DNA of 64,000 nucleotides, from contig NC_016109.1 of assembly GCF_000269985.1 (NCBI RefSeq), positions 5,788,501-5,852,500 on the forward strand, read 5' to 3'. Shown one piece after another: positions 1 to 8,517 of this stretch; position 1 is the first letter of the stretch; every line of letters starts with the position of its first letter. Below the pieces are notes generated by a model. That model saw nothing but the letters and a program-made list of their open reading frames with translations, did no database searches and was not told where the DNA came from. The DNA is from Kitasatospora setae KM-6054. GTDB taxonomy: Bacteria > Actinomycetota > Actinomycetes > Streptomycetales > Streptomycetaceae. The position numbers and the translations under genes were made by a program.

Positions 1-545
1 GTCGTCTGGTCGGGCACCTCGCGGAGGAACATCAGGTCGGGGCCGAGGTTGGCTTCGGCGTCCCGCTTGCTGGCGGCGGCGCTGGTGCTGACCTCGTAGC
101 TGCCGGTGATGGTGAAGGTGACCCTGGACCGGTTGGTGTACGGCTCCAGGTCGAAGGCGGCGAGGAAGTCATCCAGGTCGGTCTGGGTGATGATGCCCTG
201 CTCCATCGCCAGGATGGCGTAGAGCCGGATCTCCTCCAGCTGCTCGGCGTGGGCCTGGCGCTGCTCGGCGTGGACGTCGAAGCCGATGCCGCGGCAGATG
301 GTCAGGACTTCGACGGCTTCCGCCAGCGCGTTGGCGCGGGCGGTCTCGTCGGTGATGGGCTCGAACTCCAGGTCGGAGACGGGCACGCGGTCGATGTGAG
401 CGCGGGTGTAGACCTCCACCACGCTGGGTTCCACGAACCGCAGGATGACGCAGGCCCGGTTGCCGATCTGGACGGCGGCCGGCAGCGCGTCGGCCAGGCT
501 CTCGGGCGGGCAGGTACGCAGGCTGTTCACGGTCAGCTCGGACAT
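1..545 (-). CDS. Hypothetical protein, C-terminus outside window
   Basis: The frame is open from an ATG at 545 to the window edge, so at least 181 residues are visible and the stop lies to the left. The upstream sequence GGGAGGG lies about 9 bases before the ATG and decides the start. The protein starts MSELTVNSLRTCPPESLAD and contains a Glu/Gln-rich helical stretch (HAEQRQAHAEQLEEIRL) after residue 95. I see no signal peptide, membrane segment or recognisable catalytic motif. It is probably an element backbone protein of unknown role. It reads in the same direction as the genes at 751-1071 and 1106-4325. Confidence 0.7.
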   Translation of the reverse strand, partial: MSELTVNSLRTCPPESLADALPAAVQIGNRACVILRFVEPSVVEVYTRAHIDRVPVSDLEFEPITDETARANALAEAVEVLTICRGIGFDVHAEQRQAHAEQLEEIRLYAILAMEQGIITQTDLDDFLAAFDLEPYTNRSRVTFTITGSYEVSTSAAASKRDAEANLGPDLMFLREVPDQT

Positions 546-750
546 GGCTGACCCTCCCAACTAACAAGGTGCAAGCGCTGATTCAGGATCGGGCTCAAGC
601 GCTCTTGGTGAAGCCCCGGGCAGGCGCCCGCCCGACCAGCCGTCGTTGCCACAGCTGGTCAGGTGGAGGCCTCCACGCGGGAAGTTCAGGTGTCCGCCCG
701 GCAGGCTCGGGGGAGTGGCGCGAGCCTGCCGAGGAGGCACCCGTCGGCGG

Positions 751-1071
751 TCAGCCGAGGCGGTGCTTGGGGTTGACGTAGCAGTAGTCGTACCCGGGGA
801 TCAGGTCGGTCGAGTAGATGACGTGCGGGAACTCCGCACTGGTGAACGTCTGCTCCTTCAGGCGGTCGATGCCGGCCTTGGCGGCAGCCTCGTTGAGGAT
901 CTGCTCGGTCGAGATGCGGGTGTCAGCAATGCGGTAGAGCGGAACTACGATGTCCCTGACGCATCGGGCGCATAACGTCTTCTCGTTGTACACGTAGGCG
1001 CCAATGTCGGTGGCGCGGACGTCAGCTCCGTTAATTCCTTTTTCTTCGGGGGATGGCGTGAGGGTCTTCAC
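751..1071 (-). CDS. Hypothetical protein, 106 aa
   Basis: The reading frame has strong codon bias and begins with GTG, preceded by an AAAGGAC-type ribosome site about 8 bases upstream. The protein has one CxxC pair (LCARCVRD, about residues 34-37) and a Tyr-rich C-terminus (GYDYCYVNPKHRLG). This could hold a small metal site, but four ligands are not evident. It lies 34 bases downstream of the replication-relaxation gene and is likely cotranscribed with it. I do not recognise a family. Confidence 0.65.
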   Translation of the reverse strand: MKTLTPSPEEKGINGADVRATDIGAYVYNEKTLCARCVRDIVVPLYRIADTRISTEQILNEAAAKAGIDRLKEQTFTSAEFPHVIYSTDLIPGYDYCYVNPKHRLG

Positions 1072-1105
1072 ACGGTAGGTCCTTTTAGGGTTGTCTTTCG
1101 AGGAT

Positions 1106-1876
1106 CTATTCGGTTGTGGGGCTGGCCAACAGGCGGATGGCCTCGGTCTGGGTGACGACCAGGAAGAGGTCGCGGGCGTCGGCCGGCTGAGCTTGGGTGA
1201 CGCGGCGGACGGCCTGGGCGCGGTGCTCGTCGGGCACGACGAAGACGACCAGGGGGAAGACGCCGTGCAGCAGCTGCTCGTCGCCGACCAGCTCGTAGGC
1301 CCGGTAGGCCTGGCACTTCTCGGCGAGCCGGCGGGGGCTCTCGGTGCTGCGGTCGACCTCGATGAAGTACGACCAGCGAAGCGTCGGGTTGGCCAGCCGA
1401 ACCAAGGCGTCCGGGCGGAGAACGTGGCGGCCGGCGAAGTCGTGGAAGGTGCGACGGGCGTCCGCCTCGACCTCGAAGTCGGTCAGCTCGGTGCTGGTCG
1501 ACCGCACGGCCGCGGTGAGCTGGACGTACAGCTCGGAGATCGCCAGCCAGTGGCTCAGCGTTAGCGGCTTCGGCTGCCAGGCTCGGCGCTGGGCGGTAGG
1601 AGTCTGGGCGCCAGCGAGACGCAGGCCAGCCGCGGTGAGGGCGTAGACGTAGCCAGCAGGGCCAGCGCTGCGCTCCTCGGAGGTGTTCGGGAACCGGCGG
1701 ATCACGCCGAACCGGACGAGCCGGTCAAGGCGGATGCGAGTACGGCGAACGCCGGTCCTCCAGTCGGCACCGCCACTCACCACCTGGGACAGCTGGTTCA
1801 CGGTGGCAACCCGGACTCTGGCCAGCGTCGAGACAAGGGCTCGTTCCGGCGGCAGCAGGTTGTCAGAGTGGTACAT
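1106..1876 (-). CDS. Replication-relaxation family protein (relaxase-like), copy 1
   Basis: The predicted product resembles the replication-relaxation family found in actinobacterial and Firmicute integrative elements. These proteins have an N-terminal winged-helix segment and a nuclease-like core and are thought to act in element DNA processing. The recognisable domain begins near LLPPERALVSTLARVRVATV and includes the core block WSYFIEVDRSTES, equivalent to SFFIEVDRANQF in the paralogue at 24173-24961. The frame is open upstream to a GTG at 2065, but the extra 63 residues have poor codon bias and no homologous segment in the paralogue, so I prefer the ATG at 1876 although its ribosome site is weak. 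It follows the transfer ATPase gene at 2043-4325. Confidence 0.7.
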   Translation of the reverse strand: MYHSDNLLPPERALVSTLARVRVATVNQLSQVVSGGADWRTGVRRTRIRLDRLVRFGVIRRFPNTSEERSAGPAGYVYALTAAGLRLAGAQTPTAQRRAWQPKPLTLSHWLAISELYVQLTAAVRSTSTELTDFEVEADARRTFHDFAGRHVLRPDALVRLANPTLRWSYFIEVDRSTESPRRLAEKCQAYRAYELVGDEQLLHGVFPLVVFVVPDEHRAQAVRRVTQAQPADARDLFLVVTQTEAIRLLASPTTE

Positions 1877-2042
1877 CGGGTGGGTCGGCAGAATTGAGCG
1901 GAAGCCTAGAGTTTCGATGGCACGGTTCTCGCAGGTTAATGAAAAGGCTGCGGAAGCAGATATGTCGTACAGGCCATCGGTGGATTTCCAGATAGCACTG
2001 GAGCCGACGGGCGGACGACTTCGGTTCCACTTACGGTCCCCA

Positions 2043-4325
2043 TCAGGGAACCAGCGCATGGCCACGCGGGCCGGGGTCGCCGGCTGACTGGCGGCTGGCG
2101 ATCTCCTGCTCCACGTCGGCCACGGTGCGGCCGTACTGCTGGCGGGAGGCTTCGAGGACAGCAGGCCCCCTCCCCATAGCGTGCGGCGGTGGACTGGTTG
2201 AGATGGTGACGACCGGGCTGGCGTGGCCGCCCACGACCACCGCGGCGAGCGCGGTGCGGGCGTCGAGGTTCAGCAGGTCTTCCGGCTTCACCGGCGGACC
2301 GAACGTCTTGGCCAACGTCGCAGCGTCGTCGGGACCGGGCTGGAAGGCCGTCTTCGTTCTGGCCTCGCTCAAGAGCGCGGCGCGCAGCCAGGCGGGCACT
2401 TGGCCCAGGTGCTGGAGCACTGCCACGATGCCGAGGTAGCTACCGCGAGCGCGGGCCAGCATGTCGGCCAGATTCACGCCGTTGCGCAGGAACCGGGCCG
2501 CCTCGTCCACATACAGCAGGGCCAGCTGCCGCTGCTCACGGGCAACGGCGCTGCGCCGCTGGGCCGCGTTCCAGAGCATCTGGACCACCAGACTGCCGAG
2601 CAGGTCGGCGGCCAGCGATCCGATCTGGCCCGAGGGCAGCGACACCACGAGGATCTTGTGGTTGTCGATCACCTCTTGGATGGACCACCACGGCTTCGAC
2701 TGCCCCAGGATGGCGCGCAGCTGCCGGCGATCGGTCAGCGGCGACACCTTGTTGAGGACGGCCGAGACGGCCTGGTCGCGCTCGCCGTCGGTCCAGGACT
2801 CGAAGCGGGCGAAGAACCGCCCGACGGTCGGCTGGAACACCGGGTCGAGACCGGCCAGCAGCTGGCGGCGGAAACGTCCGTCGGTCAGCAGCAGCGGCAG
2901 CTCGACCAGAGTCATGCCCGGGGTGGCAGCCAGCAGGACGAGCGAGGACTTCAGGATCTCTTCGAGCCTGGGGCCCCAGCTCTCGGCATGGGCGCGCAGG
3001 ATCTCCAGTACCTGGTCGGCGACCAGCTCGGCGTCGGCCGGTTCGCAGTCCAGCGGGTTGAGTCCCACCGGACGAGCGTCGGCGGCGTCGAGGACGATCA
3101 GGTCGTCCAGGCGCTCGGCCGGCACTTGGTCCACCACGTCGCGCGCCAGGTCTCCGCCGGGGTCGATGAGCACGACCGCCCTTCCCGCCCGCATGTCTTG
3201 CGTGAGCAGGTTGAGCAGCAGGGTGCTCTTGCCGGTCCCGGTAGACCCGGTGATGAGGTGGTGCATCAGGCTGTCGGTGGCGGAGATCGCTACCGGGCGC
3301 CCGGGTTGGCCGTCGTAGAGGGCGTTGCCGATGACCCGGCCGGTGGTCGGGAGCGACCGAACCGGCGGGAACAGTCGGCTGCCCGTCAGTTCCAAGCCAG
3401 GAACGGTTGGAGCCGAGACGGGCCAGGCCACCAACGTCGCGGCTTCCTTCGCGTTGACGTAGGCCGGTCGACCGAGCGGCGGCGAAGTCGCTGCGCGGGC
3501 CAACCACCGATGTGCTCGGGCGGGCAGCCAGCGCGGTACCAGCGCGGCGCCGTCTTGGTCGAGAAGGTGGAGGGCTGCCATCACCCGCCCGGCGAGCAGG
3601 TGCGCGCGGGAGCGAGGAACAGCAGCAGCACCAACGGTGCCCACCACGCCGAACCAGGGCTCGGCCGTCTTCGCTTGGAGGCCGGCCAGGGCACGCGGTC
3701 CGCTGGGTGGTGGCGGTGCTGCCAAGAGCAGCTGCACCAGGTGCTGAAGCCACGGCGGCAGCAGCTGAGGAGCTGGGCCGTCGGGCGGTCGCCACGAGGG
3801 TGTGGCGACGGGGAAGACGACCAGCTGGTAGGCCAGCGTCTCGCCCTGTAGCAAGGGCTGGAGTGTGTTGAGCAGGCTCACGGCGAAGTCGCCGGCCACG
3901 TCCGTCCGCACAGGGCGAGCGGTGGTGGTCAGGTGAATCCGACGGAGCCAGTTGGCCTTGGGTAAGGCCGGCTCAGGGATGAGGGTTGTCCGAAGTCCCG
4001 GAACGACGCCGCGCAGCTGCCTCAGCAGCACGTCGGCCTCGTAGCGGGGCAACCGCAGCCGGTGTTCAATCCGACCGCGTTGCCCGATGCCCTCGAACAC
4101 CACGCTGTCCCGGCCGTACAGCCAGCCACGGCTGAGGCGTAACCGTCCAAGGGAACGCATGAAAGCCGTGACTTGCTCGATGGTCAAGTCGCGTGGAAAT
4201 TCGAGTCGGTAGATAAGGCGAGTGTTGTCTCGTGTCAGCTGGTCTCGGTTGCGTAGGAGAATAAAAATTGCAATTGCGGCACCTAGCAGAGCGATTGAGC
4301 CGACGATCTGAGGTATGTCTCTCAT
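2043..4325 (-). CDS. TraG/VirD4/FtsK-like DNA transfer ATPase, copy 1
   Basis: This membrane-anchored ATPase of about 760 residues probably couples or pumps DNA during element transfer. An N-terminal hydrophobic helix (PQIVGSIALLGAAIAIFILL) is followed by a long poorly conserved region. The P-loop domain has Walker A GSTGTGKST at about 360-368 and Walker B LALLYVDEA at about 601-609. After Walker B comes an arginine-rich segment and a Gln motif (VLQHLGQVP), typical of VirD4/TraG-type enzymes. I chose the ATG at 4325, not the upstream one at 4379, because GAAGGA lies 12 bases before it and the hydrophobic anchor then sits at the N-terminus. A paralogue is encoded at 24958-27138. Confidence 0.85.
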   Translation of the reverse strand: MRDIPQIVGSIALLGAAIAIFILLRNRDQLTRDNTRLIYRLEFPRDLTIEQVTAFMRSLGRLRLSRGWLYGRDSVVFEGIGQRGRIEHRLRLPRYEADVLLRQLRGVVPGLRTTLIPEPALPKANWLRRIHLTTTARPVRTDVAGDFAVSLLNTLQPLLQGETLAYQLVVFPVATPSWRPPDGPAPQLLPPWLQHLVQLLLAAPPPPSGPRALAGLQAKTAEPWFGVVGTVGAAAVPRSRAHLLAGRVMAALHLLDQDGAALVPRWLPARAHRWLARAATSPPLGRPAYVNAKEAATLVAWPVSAPTVPGLELTGSRLFPPVRSLPTTGRVIGNALYDGQPGRPVAISATDSLMHHLITGSTGTGKSTLLLNLLTQDMRAGRAVVLIDPGGDLARDVVDQVPAERLDDLIVLDAADARPVGLNPLDCEPADAELVADQVLEILRAHAESWGPRLEEILKSSLVLLAATPGMTLVELPLLLTDGRFRRQLLAGLDPVFQPTVGRFFARFESWTDGERDQAVSAVLNKVSPLTDRRQLRAILGQSKPWWSIQEVIDNHKILVVSLPSGQIGSLAADLLGSLVVQMLWNAAQRRSAVAREQRQLALLYVDEAARFLRNGVNLADMLARARGSYLGIVAVLQHLGQVPAWLRAALLSEARTKTAFQPGPDDAATLAKTFGPPVKPEDLLNLDARTALAAVVVGGHASPVVTISTSPPPHAMGRGPAVLEASRQQYGRTVADVEQEIASRQSAGDPGPRGHALVP

Positions 4326-4401
4326 GATCGCGGAATCCTTCAAGTAGCTTGAGGTCCGCGGATGAGCCGCATACGTCAATCGAACACGATTCGGGCGGAC
4401 G

Positions 4402-4418
4402 GGCGCCGGATTGGCGCG
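4402..4418. repeat. 17-base repeat, copy 1 (GGCGCCGGATTGGCGCG)
   Basis: GGCGCCGGATTGGCGCG occurs here, 77 bases upstream of the transfer ATPase start, and again in the same orientation at 16531-16547, 22 bases upstream of the EVE-protein start. The half-sites GGCGCC and GGCGCG are repeated within it. It may be a shared operator or a mobile scar; the function is not known. Confidence 0.5.
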
Positions 4419-4440
4419 GGCCCACTCCCCAGAATTTTGA

Positions 4441-4465
4441 AAGAGCCGCTAGTTTGGCGGCTCTT
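4441..4465 (+). terminator. Hairpin, possible intrinsic terminator
   Basis: AAGAGCCGC (4441-4449) pairs perfectly with GCGGCTCTT (4457-4465) across a 7-base loop and is followed by GTTTT on the + strand. On the other strand it is followed by TCAAAATT, so termination is plausible in both directions, for example after the gene at 4886-5539. Confidence 0.6.
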
Positions 4466-4885
4466 GTTTTCTCAAGGCGAAAGCTGATTGCTATCAACCT
4501 TGTGCATCCAGTATATCATTTATGTGTGAAAAAGTCAACACTTCTATGGCTTCGGTAAGCCATTTCTGGCCTGCTTCTCAAGGCTCCTATCTGGTGGGTC
4601 TGATTAGAGGCGGGCCGACCTTTCGTGAAAAAGTCTACGTTTTATCGACATGCCGTGATCAATAAAATTACAGAAAGAGACGGCGGGCCGCGTCGGATGA
4701 ATCTTCGGATTGTACTCTTGTGGTACAGGGGTGCCTGATATGCAGTTCAGTGGCGGATGGGGCCTGGTCTCGCCATGATATTTGCGAAGGTTATTATCAT
4801 GCTTGCTTTGGTGGAGGGAATTTGGGGTGAGGGTGCGCGTAAATGGGAAATCGGCTCGAAGGTTGCCGTCCAGGTTTGGTGTGTA

Positions 4886-5539
4886 TTACGGAGTGGTGGG
4901 CTGGCCAGGAATTTGAAGAGTAGGCGTGGAGCCGTTGCTTTCTCGTGGCCGACTGCGCGCCCCGGGGAGAGTGTCGACACCGTAGCGCCGTTCGTTCTCT
5001 AGGTGCTTTAGGCTATCGTCCAAGTGGGAGATTCGCTCCACTACGCCGAGGTCTTCACGAAGCGCAAGTCGCAGTAGCCAAACTCCATCTGAAAGCCCAT
5101 CGGAGAACCACCGTTGAAGTATGCTCGCTGTGGTGGGATCGTATTTCTGATTGAGCATGACGAGTGCACGGTATGCGCTGCTGATTCCTCTATTTAGCTC
5201 GGCTGCGACTTTCATGGTCCGCTCGGGCATTAGCATTTGGGTCCGAGCATACTGATCTTTGTACTGCTTTCGAGCTTCTTCCACTTCGCTCAGAGATACT
5301 CCGCCCTCTGCGTGGATTACAGATATCAGCTGGTCATAGGCGGTGGATCGGAATTGACGCGCGGTGGCGTTCAGTCCAGCGTAGGAAATTCTTTTTGCTT
5401 CCTCTGACTTCTCTGTTCGCTGGGATTCTAGCTCCAGGCGGCGAGATCGCAGAGTGAAGAAATGTGCCGCTAGTGTTGCGCCAAGAGTTCCGATCATGGT
5501 GATACTCGCTACCAAGCCGGGCGTGAGGTCGCTAGCCAT
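4886..5539 (-). CDS. Hypothetical membrane-anchored coiled-coil protein, 217 aa
   Basis: An N-terminal hydrophobic helix (PGLVASITMIGTLGATLAAHFF) is followed by a basic/acidic helix (LRSRRLELESQRTEKSEEAKR) likely to form a coiled coil, then a helical bundle-like region and a short polar tail. The ATG at 5539 has GAAGGAG 7 bases upstream. Codon use is less G/C-biased than neighbours, which suggests relatively recent acquisition. I do not recognise a family; a signalling, anchoring or phage-defence membrane component are possibilities only. Confidence 0.75.
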   Translation of the reverse strand: MASDLTPGLVASITMIGTLGATLAAHFFTLRSRRLELESQRTEKSEEAKRISYAGLNATARQFRSTAYDQLISVIHAEGGVSLSEVEEARKQYKDQYARTQMLMPERTMKVAAELNRGISSAYRALVMLNQKYDPTTASILQRWFSDGLSDGVWLLRLALREDLGVVERISHLDDSLKHLENERRYGVDTLPGARSRPRESNGSTPTLQIPGQPTTP

Positions 5540-5679
5540 GCTGCTCCTTCGGTAAGAGAGGCATTCAACCTAATGCGTACCGCGGGGGCTGGCTTTGTAT
5601 GCTCAACTTGAGCAGTTTCAGAGCTTAAGGCTGGTAGCGGGATCTTGGAAGTCGGCGAATCCACCAATAACGGCTCAAT

Positions 5680-5856
5680 TCAGGTCTGCTGCGGCGATTC
5701 ATCAGGGGGAGGTGCATCAGGAGTCGGCTCGGTCTCCAGCTCGCAGTCCCAGTTGGGCGGGTGATGGCGGAGGTTTCGCGGTGAACCCCCTGGACGACCT
5801 GGCTCCCAGCTGGCCACTCGGCGGCATCTTGGACACGGAAGGCTCACAGGGGTCAT
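5680..5856 (-). CDS. Small cysteine-containing protein, 58 aa
   Basis: A short frame downstream of the NUDIX gene reads MTPVSLPCPRCRRVASWEP and continues to a second Cys in NWDCELE before an acidic Pro-rich tail. The CPRC knuckle suggests a small zinc-ribbon-like protein. It is co-oriented with the XRE, RibD-like and NUDIX genes and 45 bases from the NUDIX stop, so it probably ends that operon. The ribosome site is weak, so the start is uncertain. Confidence 0.5.
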   Translation of the reverse strand: MTPVSLPCPRCRRVASWEPGRPGGSPRNLRHHPPNWDCELETEPTPDAPPPDESPQQT

Positions 5857-5901
5857 AAATTCATCGTGAGCAGCTGGCCGGTGTCCCGCAGCTGGGAGGT
5901 A

Positions 5902-6303
5902 CTACTCGTGCAGCAGCTGTTCGTCCAGGTACGCCTGCACCGGCTCGAACAGCCCGTACGGCACGAACTCGGAGATCTGCTCGTGCGTGATCCATGCCAG
6001 CTCGGCCAGCTCCTCGGTGTCGACCACCGTGGCCGTGCCGCTGACCACCTCGCAGGCGGTGTACGACATCTGCCGACCGGTCTTCGGGTGAACGCGCTCG
6101 CCGAGCGGGCGGACGGCCTTCACCGTCAGGCCGACCTCCTCGGCGGTCTCGCGGACAGCAGCTGCTTCCGGCGATTCGCCGGCCTCGACCTCACCGGCCG
6201 GGAACTGCCACGACAGCTCACCTTCTTTGACCCGCCGCTGGACCATCAGAACGCGGTCGTCCTGGACCACGATGGCGGCGGCGATGCCCGGTTTCGTACT
6301 CAC
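5902..6303 (-). CDS. NUDIX hydrolase
   Basis: A 133-residue NUDIX protein predicted to hydrolyse a nucleoside diphosphate linked to another moiety. The NUDIX box is present and complete: it starts GEVEAGESPEAAAVRETAEE and continues VGL, giving the GX5EX7REUXEEXGU pattern with the metal-binding glutamates. The substrate cannot be told from sequence. It starts at GTG 6303, overlapping the stop of the RibD-like gene by four bases (GTGA), so the two were translationally coupled. Insertion of the IS4-family element upstream (6664-8141) probably alters expression of this gene. Confidence 0.85.
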   Translation of the reverse strand: MSTKPGIAAAIVVQDDRVLMVQRRVKEGELSWQFPAGEVEAGESPEAAAVRETAEEVGLTVKAVRPLGERVHPKTGRQMSYTACEVVSGTATVVDTEELAELAWITHEQISEFVPYGLFEPVQAYLDEQLLHE

Positions 6304-6663
6304 GCTGTGGGTTCCTTCGGGGCGTAGCGCAGCAGCACCACGTCGCCCACCGTCTCGGTGCCCAGCAGCTTCATCCGGTGCGTGCTGCCGCCGGGGAACT
6401 CAGCCGGGTAGACGAAGCGCGGTGCGCCAGCGTCACCCACCAACAGGGGTGCCACGGCCAAGTGGATCTCGTCGGCCAGGCCGAGGCTCAGGAACTGAGT
6501 GTGGATCTGGCCGCCGCCCTCGACCATGAGCCGCTGCACGCCGCGAGCAGCCAGGTCTTCGAGCATCAGGCCGAAGTCGACCGTGTCGCCGGTGCTGACC
6601 ACGTCGGCCAGGCCATCCAGGGTGTCGCGCAGCTTCAGCGCGCCAGAGTCGGTGGTGTAGACG
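6300..6663 (-). pseudogene. RibD-like (dihydrofolate-reductase fold) reductase, 3' half, separated by IS
   Basis: This is the C-terminal half of a RibD C-terminal-domain/dihydrofolate-reductase-family protein: LMVEGGGQIHTQFL is the conserved EGG motif, followed by DEIHLAVAPLLVGD. It joins in frame to the half at 8142-8471 if the IS and one copy of the 10-base duplication are removed, giving a 684-base gene (227 residues). A GTG-initiated fragment (MVSTGDTVDFGLMLEDLA) could still be made but would lack the NADPH-binding half. Such enzymes reduce ribosyl-aminopyrimidines or related carbonyl substrates with NADPH; the native substrate here is unknown. Confidence 0.9.
6654..6663. repeat. Target-site duplication, left copy (GGTGTAGACG)
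   Basis: An exact 10-base direct repeat flanks the IS; the second copy is at 8142-8151. In the RibD-like frame it encodes part of the VVYT segment. Confidence 0.95.
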
Positions 6664-8141
6664 CAATACCGGTGACTTTGGTCCAGTTGGGTCGTTGGGC
6701 TGGGTATGCCAAGGCCTGGACAGCTGAAGTCGTCGGTGGGTGACCGGTTCTCGGATCGGATCGCGTTGGGGGTGCTGACGCGCGCCTATCCGCCGGAGTT
6801 GATCGACGAGGTCGTTGCCGCGTGCGGTCGGACCGAGCAGCGGAGTCGACTGCTGCCCGCTCGGGTGGTGGTCTACTTCGTCCTGGCGATGTGCCTCTTC
6901 TTCGGCCAGGGATACGAGGAGGTGGCCCGGCTTCTCGTCCAGGGGCTGGAGCGGGAGAGCCGCTGGGCGAACGGTTGGCGGGTGCCGACGACGGCGGCGA
7001 TCGGACGGGCCCGCCTGCGGCTGGGCCCGGAGCCGCTACGGGCCCTGTTCGCCCGGGTCTGCCGGCCGGTGGCGGCCGAGCATACGCAGGGCGCCTGGTA
7101 CCGGCGGTGGCGGCTGGTCGCGGTGGACGGCACGACGTTCGATCTGCCGGACACGGCGGCGAACGCCGAGTTCTTCGGACGGCCCGGCACCAGCCGAGGG
7201 CAGGGCCGAAGCGCCTATCCGCAAGCGAGAGTCGCGGCGCTGGCCGAATGCGGCACCCACGCGATCTTCGCAGCGGAAGTCGCCTCGCTGTCCGTCCACG
7301 AGACCGCCCTGGCCGAGCGGCTGTTCCCCGCCCTGGCCGAGGACATGCTCGTGCTCGCCGACCGGGGCTTTTGCGGCCTGGACCTGTGGCGGTCCGCCCG
7401 GGCCGGCGGGGCCGACCTGCTGTGGCGGGTCAGGAGCGTCGCCGTGCTGCCGGTCATTGCCCCGCTCCACGACGGCTCCTACCTGTCCGAGATCGTCGCC
7501 GCCCGCGACAGGAACCGGCGGGAGGACCCGGAGCGGGTGCGGGTCATCGAGTACACGATCGGCTCGCGCGGTGGCGACGGCACCGTCTACCGGCTGATCA
7601 CCAGCATCCTTGACCCGGCCGACGCCCCGGCGGGCGAGCTCGCCGCCCTCTACGCCCAGAGGTGGGAGATCGAGAACACCCTCGACGAGCTCAAGAACCA
7701 CCAGGGCGCACCCGGGCTCGTGCTGCGTTCCCAGCACCCGCGCGGAGTCGAGCAGGAGATCTTCGCGTTCCTGCTCGTCCACCACGCCCTGCGCGACCTG
7801 ATGCACCAGGCCGCCATGCGAGGCGGGCACGATCCCGACCGGATCTCCTTCGCCCGCACCCTTCGAGTCGTCCGCCGCCACGTCACCGGGCAGGCGGCCC
7901 TTTCCCCCCTCCCGACTGGCCCGGGCACTCACTCAGAGCCTGCGTGAGATCACCGAACGGCTGCTGCCCGCAAGGCGGTCACGTTCCAATCCCCGCGTCG
8001 TCAAACGCAAGATGTCGAACTGGGCACTCAAACGAGCCGAGCACTACAGCCCACCCCCACCCGCGGCCCCCACCGTCCGGCTTGTCGGGCCGACCAAGAC
8101 CAGCCCAACCCGCCGGAAATCAACCTAAATCACCGGTATTG
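6664..8141 (+). mobile_element. IS4-family insertion sequence, 1478 bp, complete ends
   Basis: The element is bounded by perfect 12-base terminal inverted repeats, CAATACCGGTGA (6664-6675) and TCACCGGTATTG (8130-8141). It is flanked by a 10-base direct target duplication, GGTGTAGACG, at 6654-6663 and 8142-8151. It encodes one DDE transposase on the + strand. Removing it and one duplication restores an intact RibD-like gene. The length, duplication size and transposase motifs agree with the IS4 family. The perfect duplication argues for a recent insertion. Confidence 0.95.
6706..8128 (+). CDS. IS4-family DDE transposase, apparently frameshifted near the C-terminus
   Basis: The main frame (6706-7947) encodes an N-terminal domain and an RNase-H-like catalytic domain with the expected acidic triad: D141 in VDGTTFD, D219 in LADRGF and E321 in the YAQRWEIENTLDELK signature. 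The family C-terminus is found in the next frame: from about 7910 it reads FPPSRLARALTQSLREITE, then NPRVVKRKMSNWALKRAEHY, ending with TAA at 8126-8128. One extra base in the GGCCCTTTCCCCCC tract (about 7895-7909) would explain this. The alternatives are a slippery-site programmed shift or a sequencing error in the homopolymer. If the shift is real the protein loses about 60 family residues. Confidence 0.9.
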
Positions 8142-8471
8142 GGTGTAGACGACCTTCTTGTCACCGAAGTGCCAGAACTTGAGGTCGCGGTCCAGGTCGC
8201 CGCTGGCCGTGATGGTGACCTTGAGCGGGTACTCCGGCTTGCCGGCCGCGACTCGCGCGGCCCGACGGTCGTCGCTGTTGACCAGGAGCCGCGGGTTGTC
8301 GCTGCGCAGGGTGTTGCCGCCGATGAGGATGGCGTCCGACTCGGCCCTGACCTGGTCAACCCGGTCGAAGTCGTCCGCATTCGACAGCAGGAGCCGCTGC
8401 GACGAGGTGTCGTCGATGTACCCGTCCACCGACGTGGCGACGCTCAGCAGGACGAAGGGGCGCTCGGCCAT
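8142..8471 (-). pseudogene. RibD-like reductase, 5' half, separated by IS
   Basis: This is the N-terminal half of the interrupted reductase, starting MAERPFVLLSVATSVDGYID. That is the typical RibD/DHFR-fold opening, with SVDGYI and later ESDAILIGGNTLRSDNPRL for NADPH binding. The ATG at 8471 has GGAG 9 bases upstream. The frame enters the IS and stops within the inverted repeat (TGA just after KKVVYTQYR). It lies 46 bases downstream of the XRE-TPR gene (8518), with which it was presumably cotranscribed. Confidence 0.9.
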
Positions 8472-8517
8472 CGTGGCTCCGATCTCGCAAGGGGCGGTCT
8501 GGGCACCGCCAGGATGA

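Larger units (their letters stand above)
4326..4885. other. A/T-rich intergenic region with a hairpin terminator
   Basis: About 560 bases without a convincing gene; open frames here lack codon bias. The region is clearly poorer in G+C than its surroundings. It contains the hairpin at 4441-4465, a 17-base sequence shared with 16531-16547, and short A/T-rich stretches such as GTGAAAAAGTC that occur twice (near 4525 and 4624). It probably contains the promoter for the transfer gene at 4325 and may contain regulatory or replication signals. Confidence 0.5.

Noticed and set aside
1877..2065. Extended N-terminus of the first replication-relaxation protein
   Set aside because: The extra 63 codons have weak G/C bias at third positions and no counterpart in the paralogue at 24173-24961.
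2223..3851. Plus-strand frame of about 540 codons opposite the transfer ATPase
   Set aside because: The minus strand has Walker motifs and correct start signals; this frame is a Gly/Gln/Arg-rich shadow.
5595..5858. Plus-strand frame of 87 codons
   Set aside because: Poor codon bias; the opposite strand carries a short CPRC-containing frame with better coding character.
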